From contig JBKECT010000016.1 of assembly GCA_047974855.1 (NCBI GenBank), positions 1 through 51,849 on the forward strand: a stretch of 51,849 nucleotides of DNA, in the 5' to 3' direction. This document shows positions 31,720 to 40,802 of the stretch, piece after piece; the stretch's first letter is position 1, and each line of letters starts with the position of its first letter. This DNA is from CAYNRG01 sp047974855. GTDB taxonomy: Bacteria > Bacillota_I > Bacilli_A > Erysipelotrichales > Erysipelotrichaceae. A program made the translations under genes and the position numbers. The notes under the pieces were generated by a model that did not search any database, was not told the origin of the DNA, and saw only the letters and a program-made list of their open reading frames with translations.

Positions 31720-32613
31720 ATGAAAATAGTTTTCTTTGGTTGTGGCTATTTAGGCTATAATTTAAGTGAAGGATTAAGTGAAATTCATGATGTACAAGTA
31801 TGGGGATTAGCAAGCCCATATAGCGAAAAGTCCTCTTGTTTTACTGAGGTGGATATTTTTAATGGTTCATTTAATCAAGTACAACTCGATTTTTTAAAGG
31901 GTGCAATCGTTGTGGATACAATGTCACTTTTATCGAGTTTAAGTCAGAGTCAAGATGAAGAAGAAGAGTTGGAAAAGATTAGCGATATCTACAAAGAAAT
32001 GTGGAATAGATTAGCACAATGTAAGATTGATAATTATTACTTTTTATCTAGTGGTGGAACAATCTATGGAAGTTCAGAAAAAGCGCTCACAGAAAAAGCA
32101 AGCCTTCAACCAACAACACTATATGCCAAAAGCAAGGTTATGCTAGAAACGCAACTTCAAATGTGTGAATTCACTTCTTTGATTCTAAGGGTAAGTAATC
32201 CCTATGGCGGATATCAGCTATCAGGAAAGCGTCAAGGAGTTATTCCTATCCTGGTTGAAAAAGCGCTCTCTAAAGAAGTTTTTGAACTTTGGGCATTACT
32301 AAGTTCATGTCGTGATTATTTATATATTGATGATATGATTGAATATTTTAAACGCTTGGTTCACCTTGAAATTAAAAATGAGATTCTTAATTTGGGATCT
32401 GGAGTTGGAGTGACATTGCAAGAATTGATTCAAGAAATTGAAATGCAAGTGGGTAAAATTGTGATTGAAGCAAAAGAAGAGCCTGTAAACCAAGTCCATT
32501 CTATTGTGTTAAATACTACAAAGCTGCAGCAATTAACAAATTATCAACCCACAACAACACTCCATGAAGGTGTTGCGAAAGAAGTGAAAAGAATTAAGGA
32601 GGAAAGATTATGA
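31720..32613 (+). CDS. NAD-dependent epimerase/dehydratase (extended SDR)
   Basis: This 297-aa protein has an N-terminal nucleotide-binding motif (VFFGCGYLGYNLSEGL, a GxGxxG variant), the active-site YAKSK (Tyr-x3-Lys) preceded by SSGGTIYG, and SNPYGGYQ further on. It resembles UDP-glucose 4-epimerase-like SDRs but is shorter and divergent, so the substrate is open. It lies between rmlA and rmlB with a 4-base overlap to the latter, which points to a dTDP- or UDP-sugar step in surface glycan synthesis; it could replace the absent RmlD as a reductase. Confidence 0.8.
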   Translation: MKIVFFGCGYLGYNLSEGLSEIHDVQVWGLASPYSEKSSCFTEVDIFNGSFNQVQLDFLKGAIVVDTMSLLSSLSQSQDEEEELEKISDIYKEMWNRLAQCKIDNYYFLSSGGTIYGSSEKALTEKASLQPTTLYAKSKVMLETQLQMCEFTSLILRVSNPYGGYQLSGKRQGVIPILVEKALSKEVFELWALLSSCRDYLYIDDMIEYFKRLVHLEIKNEILNLGSGVGVTLQELIQEIEMQVGKIVIEAKEEPVNQVHSIVLNTTKLQQLTNYQPTTTLHEGVAKEVKRIKEERL

Positions 32614-33626
32614 AAATTTGTGTAACAGGAGGTGCAGGATTTATTGGAAGCAACTTCATCTATCACTTACTAGAAACAGAAAAAGATTGGAATGTGGTAT
32701 GCTTAGACAACTTGACTTACGCTGGTAATTTGGAAACGTTAGAAAAAGCGATGGAATCTCCGAATTTTAGGTTTGTTAAAGGGGATATCGCGGATAGAAA
32801 ATTTGTTTATGATTTATTTCGTGAAGAGAAGTTTGACATGGTAGTTAACTTTGCGGCAGAAAGCCACGTGGATCGCTCTATTGAAAATCCTGAGATTTTT
32901 TTAGTTACCAATGTCTTAGGAACTCAAGTTTTGTTGGATGCATGCAAGGAATTTGATGTAAAACGATTTCACCAAGTATCTACTGATGAGGTCTATGGAG
33001 ACTTGCCATTAGATCGACCAGATTTATTTTTTACAGAAGAGACGCCACTGCATACATCAAGTCCTTATTCAAGTAGCAAGGCATCTGCCGACTTGTTGGT
33101 GTTAGCATATCATCGCACATATGGACTACCAGTAACTATTAGTCGTTGTTCAAATAACTATGGACCATATCATTTTCCTGAAAAGTTAATTCCACTTATG
33201 ATTTCTCGTGCTTTGGCAGATGAAAGCTTACCAGTCTATGGAACAGGTGCAAATGTTCGTGATTGGCTACATGTAAAAGATCATTGCAGTGCAATTCACT
33301 TAATTCTTAAGAAAGGAATTGTGGGTGAAGTTTACAACATAGGTGGACATAATGAAAAAACAAACCTAGAAGTGGTAAAAGTGATTTTAAAAGAACTAGA
33401 TAAACCTGAATCGTTAATTCGCTATGTAGAAGATAGAAAAGGTCATGATTTGAGATATGCAATTGATCCAACAAAGATTGAGAAATTAGGATGGTGTGCA
33501 AACTATAACTTTGAATCTGGAATAAAACAAACTATTAAGTGGTACTTAGACCATGAAGTATGGTGGAAAAGAATTATTAGTGGTGACTATAAAGATTACT
33601 ACGAGAAAATGTATGGAGGAAAATAA
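32610..33626 (+). CDS. rmlB: dTDP-glucose 4,6-dehydratase
   Basis: The 338-aa enzyme converts dTDP-glucose to dTDP-4-keto-6-deoxyglucose. It shows GGAGFIGSNF (NAD binding), CLDNLTYAGN, FAAESHVDRSI, STDEVYGDL with the Thr-Asp-Glu catalytic triad, and YSSSKASADLL (Tyr-x3-Lys). ATGA overlap with the SDR gene. The later genes for dTDP-rhamnose (rmlC, rmlD) are not in the window, so the final sugar may be rhamnose made elsewhere or another 6-deoxy sugar. Confidence 0.96.
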   Translation: MKICVTGGAGFIGSNFIYHLLETEKDWNVVCLDNLTYAGNLETLEKAMESPNFRFVKGDIADRKFVYDLFREEKFDMVVNFAAESHVDRSIENPEIFLVTNVLGTQVLLDACKEFDVKRFHQVSTDEVYGDLPLDRPDLFFTEETPLHTSSPYSSSKASADLLVLAYHRTYGLPVTISRCSNNYGPYHFPEKLIPLMISRALADESLPVYGTGANVRDWLHVKDHCSAIHLILKKGIVGEVYNIGGHNEKTNLEVVKVILKELDKPESLIRYVEDRKGHDLRYAIDPTKIEKLGWCANYNFESGIKQTIKWYLDHEVWWKRIISGDYKDYYEKMYGGK

Positions 33627-33627
33627 A

Positions 33628-34794
33628 ATGAAACCGGATATTATTGTTGTTGGAGCAGGTTTTGCAGGAGCTGTTTTAGCTGAGAGATTCGCAACCCAAC
33701 AAAATAAAAAGGTCTTGGTATTAGAAAAAAGAGCCCATATTGGTGGAAATATGTACGACTATTGTGATGAAAATGGGGTACAACGTCACGAATATGGACC
33801 GCACATTTTTCATACTAACAACAAAACTGTTTTAGATTATCTTTCACAGTTTACATCATGGTATGATTATGAACATTGTGTTTTAGGAATGATAGATGGG
33901 AAAGAAGTGCCCATTCCATTTAACTTAACAAGTATTGGAAAATGTTTTGATTCAGAAAAAGCAGAGCGATTAAAGAAAGCTCTCTTAGAGTCCTATAACA
34001 AAGAAGAGAAAGTTCCTATTTTGAAATTGAGAAAAAACGAAAATAAAGAAGTTCAAGAACTAGCGAATTTTATTTATGAAAAAGTGTTCAAACATTACAC
34101 AATGAAGCAGTGGGGATTAACTCCTGAAGAAATAGACCCAGCTGTAACAGAGAGGGTTCCGGTTTTAATAGGAACTGACGCAAGATATTTCCAAGATCAA
34201 TACCAATGTATGCCAACTCATGGATATACTGCAATATTTAAAAAAATGTTAGAACATGAAAATATTGAAGTTCGACTGAATTGTGAAGCGAAAGATTATT
34301 TAAAGGTAGATCCTGTAGCACAGTGCATCATGGTCGATGGAGAAAAAATAAAAATACCGGTAATCTATACTGGAGCATTAGATGATTTGATGGAATATTC
34401 ATTAGGAGCGCTACCATACCGAAGCTTAGAATTTGATGTTCAAACTCATTTAGGGACGTATCAACAAGCAGCGACAATTAACTACCCAACACCAAAAAGT
34501 GAGCATGCATTTACTCGAATTACAGAATATAAATTATTAATGAAAGATTATCCAAAAGAAAAAACAACGATTGCGGTTGAATATCCAATGGTGTACACAC
34601 CAGGTGGAGAGATTGGGAATGTTCCTTACTACCCAATCTTTACCAATGAAAATCAAGCGAAGTACAAGGCATATTGTGACTTGGTAAAGCCGATTTCTAA
34701 TTTGTACTTATTAGGAAGATTAGCGGAATATAAATACTATAATATGGATGCAATTATCGAAAGAGCATTGATGTTATTTGATGAAATAAAATAA
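33628..34794 (+). CDS. glf: UDP-galactopyranose mutase
   Basis: The 388-aa form from ATG 33628 is preceded by TATGGAGGAAAATAAA; the longer frame runs back into rmlB. It binds FAD (DIIVVGAGFAGAVLAERF) and shows GLF signatures: AHIGGNMYDY, QRHEYGPHIFHTNN, KQWGLTPEEIDP and the C-terminal LLGRLAEYKYYNMD with the conserved Arg and Asp. It interconverts UDP-galactopyranose and UDP-galactofuranose, so the polymer probably contains galactofuranose. One base separates it from rmlB. Confidence 0.96.
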   Translation: MKPDIIVVGAGFAGAVLAERFATQQNKKVLVLEKRAHIGGNMYDYCDENGVQRHEYGPHIFHTNNKTVLDYLSQFTSWYDYEHCVLGMIDGKEVPIPFNLTSIGKCFDSEKAERLKKALLESYNKEEKVPILKLRKNENKEVQELANFIYEKVFKHYTMKQWGLTPEEIDPAVTERVPVLIGTDARYFQDQYQCMPTHGYTAIFKKMLEHENIEVRLNCEAKDYLKVDPVAQCIMVDGEKIKIPVIYTGALDDLMEYSLGALPYRSLEFDVQTHLGTYQQAATINYPTPKSEHAFTRITEYKLLMKDYPKEKTTIAVEYPMVYTPGGEIGNVPYYPIFTNENQAKYKAYCDLVKPISNLYLLGRLAEYKYYNMDAIIERALMLFDEIK

Positions 34795-34807
34795 AGGAGA
34801 TGAAAGG

Positions 34808-35761
34808 ATGCAGTTGTCTGTCATTGTACCAATGTATAATGTCGAAAAATACATTGAAGAATGCTTAATGAGTTTGGTAAAACAAACATTTAAAGATATG
34901 GAAATCTTAGTGGTTAATGATGGCTCTACTGACACTGGTCCAAGAGTGGTTGAGAGAATGGCACTTCGTTATCCTAATATTAAACTAATTCATAAAACCA
35001 ATGGAGGGCTTAGTGATGCACGCAACTATGGGCTGAGTTATGCGTTGGGTGACTATGTAACTTTTTTAGATAGTGATGATTATGTGAGTGAGCGGTATTA
35101 TGAAAAGATGATGGATAAGATTCAGGAGAATTTTGATGTGGTGGTGTGTGATGTGGAATATGTCTATGAGGATGCAACACCATCATGGATACTTCCAGGA
35201 CTATCACCATGGACTATCGAAGATATTCAAAAAAGAGCACTCTTATCTCCTATGTATGCATGGAATAAAGTCTATCACCGCTCCTTTTTTAAAGAAAATG
35301 GGATTCGCTATCCATTGAATAGTTGGTATGAAGATATTCCAGTATCCACTGAAATTTTTTCAAAAACAGCGAAAATTGGCTATGTTGCAGAAGCACTTGT
35401 ACATTATAGGCAAAGAAGAGGATCAATTATGGCAGAGGTTAATTCCCCACGTCAAAAAGATATATTCTCGATTATGGCAATGGTTAGAGAAAAATTCACA
35501 GAAGAAGAACTATACGAAAAATATTACCAAGAGTTGGAGTATTTGCACATTGAACATCTATGCTTGTATGGAATGTTCCGATTTATGAGATCAGATCAAT
35601 TTGATTTCTTATATGAAGAAGCCATGAAAGTAATGAAAATACATTTTCCAAAATGGAAAAAAAATCCCTATATTGCACAATTAGGGAAGAAAAATAGATA
35701 TTTTTTAAAAGGACTTCATCCTTGGACAAGAAACGGCTTACGCTTTATTGTTCAGGACTAG
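34808..35761 (+). CDS. GT2-family glycosyltransferase
   Basis: The 317-aa GT-A enzyme has LSVIVPMYNVEKYIEECL, LVVNDGSTDTGPR, GGLSDARNYGL and FLDSDDYV, and ends with a basic C-terminus (PKWKKNPYIAQLGKKNRYF) like that of the GT2 at 25586. As it follows glf directly, a galactofuranosyl transfer is possible but unproven. It is the last gene of the glycan locus; its end overlaps the convergent DUF1836 gene by 17 bases without a terminator. Confidence 0.9.
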   Translation: MQLSVIVPMYNVEKYIEECLMSLVKQTFKDMEILVVNDGSTDTGPRVVERMALRYPNIKLIHKTNGGLSDARNYGLSYALGDYVTFLDSDDYVSERYYEKMMDKIQENFDVVVCDVEYVYEDATPSWILPGLSPWTIEDIQKRALLSPMYAWNKVYHRSFFKENGIRYPLNSWYEDIPVSTEIFSKTAKIGYVAEALVHYRQRRGSIMAEVNSPRQKDIFSIMAMVREKFTEEELYEKYYQELEYLHIEHLCLYGMFRFMRSDQFDFLYEEAMKVMKIHFPKWKKNPYIAQLGKKNRYFLKGLHPWTRNGLRFIVQD

Positions 35762-36266
35762 AGTCCTTTGACTTTAAATAAGCCTCCACCATTAGTTTCA
35801 GTGCGAATGCATTGACAGAAGCACGTACAAAAAGGCGTTCTTCCCTACCTGTTTTGGTAGTATCTGCGGCTAACTTGATTTCTGTGATGCTGATATTTTG
35901 GAGCGAATTTTCAAGCTCTGCACAAAAGTAATCATAAGCAACTTGTGTTTCAAATATTTTCTTTTGAATATCAATCATTTGAATAATTTTAGGGATGGAG
36001 TAGATTTTTTTAAACACACAAACCACAATCAAAAAAGAAATGTGCCGCTGATTATAGCGTTTTTTGTTTGTGGGAGGGATAAGTCGACATTTTACATAAT
36101 TATTGATCATGGAAGTCGTCAATAAAGGATCCTCTTCGTCAAGGCGTAAAGGGGCTAAAACATCTAAAATATAGGAAATTACTTGGTCACTGTACAGCTC
36201 CATTGTTGGCAACTCGCTCCACCTCGGCAAGTGAAAATTAGTTAAATTTAGAATATTTTTTGTCAT
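35745..36266 (-). CDS. DUF1836 protein, probable DNA-binding regulator
   Basis: This 173-aa protein has the DUF1836 core: LPRWSELPTMELYSDQVISYI, then SMINNYVKCRLIPPTNKKRYNQRHISFLIVV (residues about 65-95). That middle segment resembles the helix-turn-helix of MerR-type proteins (YVKxxLIPPxxxKRY), so DNA binding is likely. It is transcribed away from degV; a perfect inverted repeat of 16-base arms lies between them and is a good candidate operator. Confidence 0.85.
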   Translation of the reverse strand: MTKNILNLTNFHLPRWSELPTMELYSDQVISYILDVLAPLRLDEEDPLLTTSMINNYVKCRLIPPTNKKRYNQRHISFLIVVCVFKKIYSIPKIIQMIDIQKKIFETQVAYDYFCAELENSLQNISITEIKLAADTTKTGREERLFVRASVNAFALKLMVEAYLKSKDSSPEQ

Positions 36267-36287
36267 AATTCACCTCTTTTACATAGT

Positions 36288-36336
36288 ATAGCATATATTG
36301 TCAGGAAATTGAATGTAACTTGACAATATATGCTAT
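36288..36336. promoter_or_regulatory. Perfect 16-base inverted repeat between DUF1836 and degV genes
   Basis: ATAGCATATATTGTCA (36288-36303) and TGACAATATATGCTAT (36321-36336) are exact inverted copies with a 17-base spacer. The right arm begins with the -35 box TTGACA (36320-36325), followed 17 bases later by TAATAT, the apparent degV promoter; the left arm has the equivalent position for the DUF1836 gene. It is most likely a dual operator for divergent control, less likely a structured RNA, as no T tract follows. Confidence 0.75.
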
Positions 36337-36382
36337 CTTTTGTAATATAATATTGCATACCATATGCAAAGGAGGAACAAAT

Positions 36383-37222
36383 ATGAAGTGGGGTATTGTT
36401 ACAGATAGTGGATGTGACTTAAAGGAGAGAGATTTTCAAAATAAGGGAGTAGACTTTACAGTAGCAGCGCTTAAGATTATTGTAGACGATCAAGAATTTG
36501 TTGATGATGATAATATCCAAATCAGTGACTTGTTGGAAGGGATGAAAAACTCGAAGGAGACTTTACAGACCGCATGCCCAGCACCTGGAGATTTTTATGA
36601 AGGATTTAAGAAGTCAGATAATGTACTGTGTTTTACATTAACAGGAGGATTATCTGGGACATATAATAGTGCACGGATGGCGAAAGAGTTGATGGAAGTT
36701 GATGATCCAAGTAAAAAGATTTTTGTTTGTGACACAAAGTCGGTTGCTGGAAGCGAAGTTTTAATGATTGAAAAAAGCTTAGAGTTAATTCAAGCAGGAA
36801 AATCTTTTGAAGAAATAACAGCGGAATTAGAGATTTACAATAAAGAGTTGGCTTTAGTCTTCACAATGGGAAGCTATGATAATTTAATAAAAACTGGACG
36901 TATGAGTAACTTTATGGGGTCAGTGGTAAAGACCTTAAACATTCGTTTAATATGCGTTGCTTCACCTGAAGGAACTGTTGAAACAGCAAAAAAATGTCGT
37001 GGACATAAAACAACGTATAACACGATGGTTGATATGATGAAAGAAAAGAAGGATTTAAGCCATGCAACCATTCAAATTCATCATTGCAATAATGAGAAAG
37101 ATTCATCATATATTCGAGAAAAAATCATGGCTGAGTATCCAAATGCCAAGATCAATATTGTTCCATGTAAAGGATTGACAACATTCTATGCAATGGATGG
37201 TGGAATCCTGATTGCGTATTAA
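36383..37222 (+). CDS. DegV family fatty-acid-binding protein
   Basis: The start at 36383 (MKWGIVTDSGCDLKERDF) has AAAGGAGG upstream; 279 aa. DegV signatures are TDSGCDL, TACPAPGDFYEGF, CFTLTGGLSGTYNSA, ETAKKCRGHKTTY and the C-terminal LTTFYAMDGGILIAY. DegV (FakB-like) proteins bind fatty acids and, with FakA kinase, supply acyl-phosphate for phospholipid synthesis; no fakA is in the window. Terminator downstream. Confidence 0.9.
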   Translation: MKWGIVTDSGCDLKERDFQNKGVDFTVAALKIIVDDQEFVDDDNIQISDLLEGMKNSKETLQTACPAPGDFYEGFKKSDNVLCFTLTGGLSGTYNSARMAKELMEVDDPSKKIFVCDTKSVAGSEVLMIEKSLELIQAGKSFEEITAELEIYNKELALVFTMGSYDNLIKTGRMSNFMGSVVKTLNIRLICVASPEGTVETAKKCRGHKTTYNTMVDMMKEKKDLSHATIQIHHCNNEKDSSYIREKIMAEYPNAKINIVPCKGLTTFYAMDGGILIAY

Positions 37223-37231
37223 ATTCTAGAG

Positions 37232-37263
37232 GCAGAAAAAAACCTAAATTTTCTGCTTTTTTT
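37232..37263 (+). terminator. Rho-independent terminator after degV
   Basis: GCAGAAAA...TTTTCTGC stem followed by seven T. Confidence 0.88.
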
Positions 37264-37328
37264 ATGAAAACAAGCATATTAATTATTCTGAATTATGATA
37301 AAATAAATAAGGAAAGAGAGGCAGTTTC

Positions 37329-38714
37329 ATGGGAATTAAATCAAATTATGATGTGCTGATCATTGGTGGTGGAATAGGAGGTTTAATGTGTGCTTATCGC
37401 CTATATCAAGAAGATCCAAAACTTTCAATTTTATTGGTTGAAAAAGGAAAATCGTTAAGTGATAGGCAGTGTCCAATCATTGCGGATAAAGTAGATCAAT
37501 GTATCAAATGCAAACCGTGTGCCATCATGGAAGGAATTGGAGGGGCAGGAGCATTCTCTGATGGGAAGTACATTATTTCAACGGAATATGGAGGATGGTT
37601 GCCAGAGTTTATGGAACCTAAAAAAGTATTGCAATATATCGAAGAAGCTGACCAAATACTAATGGAATATGGGGCACAAAAAGAGCGCTATATCCCAGAT
37701 GATGAATTAAAAAAGTTGTGTTTGCACTATGATTTACACATGCAACAAGCTGAACTGAAGCACTTGGGAACGGATGCTAATTACAAAACCATGTTGAAGA
37801 TGGTGCAAGCGTTAGACAAGAGAGTTCAGATTGAAACGGATCACTGGGTTAGTGATGTAAATCCAGAAAATAAAACAGCAACCATTCTTTCAGGAAAAGA
37901 AGAGTATCACACACAAGCTAAAAAAATTGTGTTTGCGGTAGGACGAGCGGGAAGTCGCCAATTTTTAAACTGGTGTAAAAATCACGATATTCCATGTCAA
38001 AATTCTCAAGTCGATATCGGAGTGCGAGTAGAATGTCCTGCTTCTGTTTGGGAACATTTTTCAAAAAAAATCTATGAGCCCAAAATCTTTTATCGTTCTA
38101 AAGGATATGGGGACATAACGAGGATGTTTTGTTTTAATGAAAGAGGGCATGTTGTTACAGAAAATACAGATGGTGTATTAACTGTGAATGGTCATTCCTT
38201 CAAGGAAGAAAATAAAAAAACTGAAAACTCTAATTTTGCACTACTCACGACGATTCGATTTACTGATCCATTTAATGAACCAATTCAATATGCTCGTGAT
38301 GTTGCATCACTGGCAAATAAAATCAGTGGTGGTAGCGTGTTAGTTCAGCGGCTTGGCGATTTAGAGATGGGTCAAAGAACCGATGAAAAGCGATTAAAAC
38401 AATCAACAGTGAGACCGACATTAAAAGCTGTTCCAGGGGATCTTAGTTTATGTATGCCTAAAAGACAACTGGATAATATTTTAGAAACATTGCACGCTTT
38501 AAATCAAGTGGCTCCAGGGATTGCAAATGCGGACACTCTGCTTTATGGAGTGGAATGCAAATATTACTCTGCTCGCCCGCAGTGCACAGATTTTGAGTTG
38601 GATAAATATCCAGGAATTTATGCATTAGGAGATGGGGCTGGATTTACAAGATCTTTAAGTCAAGCAGCAGCGAATGGATTAATAGTCGCTGATTTGATTA
38701 GTAAGAACAATTAA
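37329..38714 (+). CDS. FAD-dependent oxidoreductase (COG2509 type)
   Basis: This 461-aa protein has an FAD-binding Rossmann motif (VLIIGGGIGGLMCAYRL), a Cys-rich section CPIIADKVDQCIKCKPC, the GIGGAGAFSDGKY motif characteristic of COG2509 proteins, VFAVGRAGS in the middle and a final FAD motif YALGDGAGFTRSLSQAA. Proteins of this group are annotated only as uncharacterised FAD-dependent dehydrogenases; the cysteines may hold a metal or act in redox. Monocistronic by appearance. Confidence 0.88.
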   Translation: MGIKSNYDVLIIGGGIGGLMCAYRLYQEDPKLSILLVEKGKSLSDRQCPIIADKVDQCIKCKPCAIMEGIGGAGAFSDGKYIISTEYGGWLPEFMEPKKVLQYIEEADQILMEYGAQKERYIPDDELKKLCLHYDLHMQQAELKHLGTDANYKTMLKMVQALDKRVQIETDHWVSDVNPENKTATILSGKEEYHTQAKKIVFAVGRAGSRQFLNWCKNHDIPCQNSQVDIGVRVECPASVWEHFSKKIYEPKIFYRSKGYGDITRMFCFNERGHVVTENTDGVLTVNGHSFKEENKKTENSNFALLTTIRFTDPFNEPIQYARDVASLANKISGGSVLVQRLGDLEMGQRTDEKRLKQSTVRPTLKAVPGDLSLCMPKRQLDNILETLHALNQVAPGIANADTLLYGVECKYYSARPQCTDFELDKYPGIYALGDGAGFTRSLSQAAANGLIVADLISKNN

Positions 38715-38781
38715 AAAAGCGCTTTAGGTTGAATAACTTTTAAAATACGACTATAATTAAAAGAGGAAAGAAGGTAAAAAA

Positions 38782-39360
38782 ATGGCAGAAAAATTTTTAG
38801 TGGAAATTTCAGCACGACATATTCACTTAACTCAAGAAGATGTGGTGACTTTGTTTGGAGAAGGACATCAGTTAACACCAAAGAAAGATTTATCTCAACC
38901 AGGACAATATGCCTGTGAAGAAAAAGTGACCGTTAAAGGACCAAGAGGAGAAATGAGTATTACTGTTCTTGGGCCAACACGTTCGCATACTCAATTAGAG
39001 CTTTCATTAACGGATGCACGCACATTAGGAGTAGAAGCCCTTGTACGTGAATCTGGTCAACTTGATGGAACAAAAGGAATTCAACTTGTTGGTCCTGCTG
39101 GAGAAACAACAGTAGAGTCAGGAGTCATTGCAGCGAAAAGGCATATTCACATGACACCACAAGATGCTGAAATCTATGGAGTGAAAAATGGGGAAATAGT
39201 TAATGTTCGTATTAACTCTTCTGAACGCGATACAGTTTTTGGAGATACCGTTGTTCGTGTTTCGGATTCTTATTCTTTGGCAATGCATATTGACACTGAT
39301 GAAGCAAACGCGGCTGGAGTATCTGGCAACGCTCAAGGGGAAATCGTACATATTGCATAA
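38782..39360 (+). CDS. pduL: PduL-type phosphate acyltransferase
   Basis: The 192-aa enzyme exchanges CoA and phosphate on short acyl groups (acetyl or propionyl). It has the paired zinc-binding motifs of PduL: SARHIHLTQED near the N-terminus and AAKRHIHMTPQDAEIYGV (residues about 117-134), with GPTRSHTQLELS between them. No microcompartment shell genes or encapsulation peptide are seen, so it probably serves as a housekeeping phosphotransacetylase in place of Pta. A terminator follows. Confidence 0.92.
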   Translation: MAEKFLVEISARHIHLTQEDVVTLFGEGHQLTPKKDLSQPGQYACEEKVTVKGPRGEMSITVLGPTRSHTQLELSLTDARTLGVEALVRESGQLDGTKGIQLVGPAGETTVESGVIAAKRHIHMTPQDAEIYGVKNGEIVNVRINSSERDTVFGDTVVRVSDSYSLAMHIDTDEANAAGVSGNAQGEIVHIA

Positions 39361-39361
39361 T

Positions 39362-39390
39362 AAAAAAGTGGATAGGAATATCCACTTTTA
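39362..39390 (+). terminator. Rho-independent terminator after pduL
   Basis: AAAAGTGGATA-GGAA-TATCCACTTTT, an 11-bp stem, A/T flanked. Confidence 0.85.
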
Positions 39391-39490
39391 ATATGAGCTA
39401 GTCTTTTAAGCACTCCATAATAATTGTAATAACGACTCTAGCTGTGGATACAGCAGATCATACGCTATGATTTTTGTAGTTTTCACAAAC

Positions 39491-40054
39491 TTAAATTTTT
39501 CCGACTAAATCTAAACTGGGGGTTAATGCTTTTGAACCAGACTTCCATTTTGCAGGACAAGCTTCTCCTGGGAATTGTCTGACATGCTGAGTAGCTTTTA
39601 TTTTTGTTACAAGCACACTCGCATCACGACCAACATTTCCTGCGTTTACTTCGATGGACTGGATTATGCCGTCGGGATCAATGATAAATGTTCCACGGTC
39701 CGCTAAACCTTCTTCATCAATTAAGACGTCAAAGTTTTTAGCGAGTTGGTGTGACGGATCACCAATCATGGTATAAGTTATTTTTTTGATAGCGGCAGAA
39801 TTGTCGTGCCATGCTTTATGAGTGTAGTGAGTGTCAGTAGAAATAGAATAAATTTGAGTATCTAGTTCATCAAATTCATGAATATGATTTTGTAAATCCT
39901 CTAATTCTGTAGGACAAATAAAAGTAAAGTCAGCTGGATAAAAACAAACAATACTCCAATGACCTAAAAAAGTGGTTTCATCAACAGTTAAGAATTGACC
40001 GTTTTTAAATGCGTTGGCTGAAAATGGAATGATTTTTTTTCCTACTAATGACAT
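39491..40054 (-). CDS. ahpC: Peroxiredoxin AhpC
   Basis: The 187-aa protein starts at 40054 (MSLVGKKIIPF) with AGGAGGT upstream. It is a typical 2-Cys peroxiredoxin with the peroxidatic Cys47 in FTFICPTELED and the resolving Cys in GEACPAKWKSG. It reduces hydrogen peroxide and organic peroxides. AhpF is not adjacent; the thioredoxin at 45204 or another reductase may recycle it. Monocistronic, on the opposite strand to pduL. Confidence 0.96.
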   Translation of the reverse strand: MSLVGKKIIPFSANAFKNGQFLTVDETTFLGHWSIVCFYPADFTFICPTELEDLQNHIHEFDELDTQIYSISTDTHYTHKAWHDNSAAIKKITYTMIGDPSHQLAKNFDVLIDEEGLADRGTFIIDPDGIIQSIEVNAGNVGRDASVLVTKIKATQHVRQFPGEACPAKWKSGSKALTPSLDLVGKI

Positions 40055-40180
40055 GGTAATACCTCCTCTTATAAATGTGTTTTCACACACTACAAGTCTA
40101 ACAGTTGAAAAAACTGAAGGCAATGTAAGTGATTTTTTGGCTTGAAACTGAAAAATTTAAAATAAAAAAATTGAATAATA

Positions 40181-40702
40181 TCAATTTTTCTTTTTTTCTT
40201 TAATGACAGCAGGAACACCAACTGCGATAGAGAATGCGGGTACATCGATTAAAACGACAGCGTTTGCTCCGACAGAAGCAGATTCTCCAATGGTAATATC
40301 ACCTAATAGTTGAGCGTTTGCTCCGATGATGGCATCATTATTAACGGTGGGGTGGCGTTTGCCAGTTTTGTTTTCAAGACCGCCTAAAGTTACGCCATGA
40401 AACAATTTTACACGATCACCAATAACGGCAGTTTCACCTATAACAGTACCCATACCATGGTCAATAAATAATCCCTTACCGATAGTTGCCCCAGGATGAA
40501 TTTCAATGCCGGTTAGAAAGCGAGCAAACTGTGAAAGGATTCTGGCTAGCAGAAAGAAGTGAATAGTGTAGAAAAAGTGAGCAACTCGATAAAAAGCGAG
40601 GACATGAATGCTAGGATACAGCAAAAGAATTTCAACTATATTTTTTGCAGCAGGATCTGTTTTTTTGATGTGTTCAATTTGCATTCTTAAATCTTTAAGC
40701 AT
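40181..40702 (-). CDS. cysE: Serine O-acetyltransferase
   Basis: The start at 40702 (MLKDLRMQIEHIKK) has AAAGGAG 6 bases upstream. The 173-aa enzyme is the short (EpsC-like) CysE: a helical N-terminus, then left-handed hexapeptide repeats with FIDHGMGTVIGETAVIGD, HGVTLGG and KRHPTVNNDAIIGANAQLLGDI. It acetylates serine to give O-acetylserine, the substrate of the divergent cysK. Product and partner enzyme share one control region. Confidence 0.95.
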   Translation of the reverse strand: MLKDLRMQIEHIKKTDPAAKNIVEILLLYPSIHVLAFYRVAHFFYTIHFFLLARILSQFARFLTGIEIHPGATIGKGLFIDHGMGTVIGETAVIGDRVKLFHGVTLGGLENKTGKRHPTVNNDAIIGANAQLLGDITIGESASVGANAVVLIDVPAFSIAVGVPAVIKEKKKN

Positions 40703-40756
40703 AGCCACTCTCCTTTAGTAGTATTAATAATAAAGGATAAAAGAGCATAATTCAAC

Positions 40757-40782
40757 TACTTTAATAAAGTATATGATATAAT
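40757..40782 (+). promoter_or_regulatory. cysK promoter with overlapping palindrome
   Basis: TGATATAAT (extended -10, 40774-40782) lies 14-20 bases before the AAAGGAGG of cysK. TACTTT-AAT-AAAGTA (40757-40771) is a perfect 6-base-arm palindrome in the -35 zone and may be a repressor site for the divergent cysE/cysK pair. Confidence 0.45.
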
Positions 40783-40802
40783 TCTTAAAGGAGGATGCAG
40801 AT

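Noticed and set aside
35745..35761. Overlap of GT2 and DUF1836 as a sign of a frameshift
   Set aside because: Both ends fit their families; a 17-base convergent overlap without a terminator is ordinary.
38782..39360. PduL as evidence for a bacterial microcompartment
   Set aside because: No shell protein, no signature enzyme and no N-terminal encapsulation helix are seen; stand-alone PduL is common in anaerobes.
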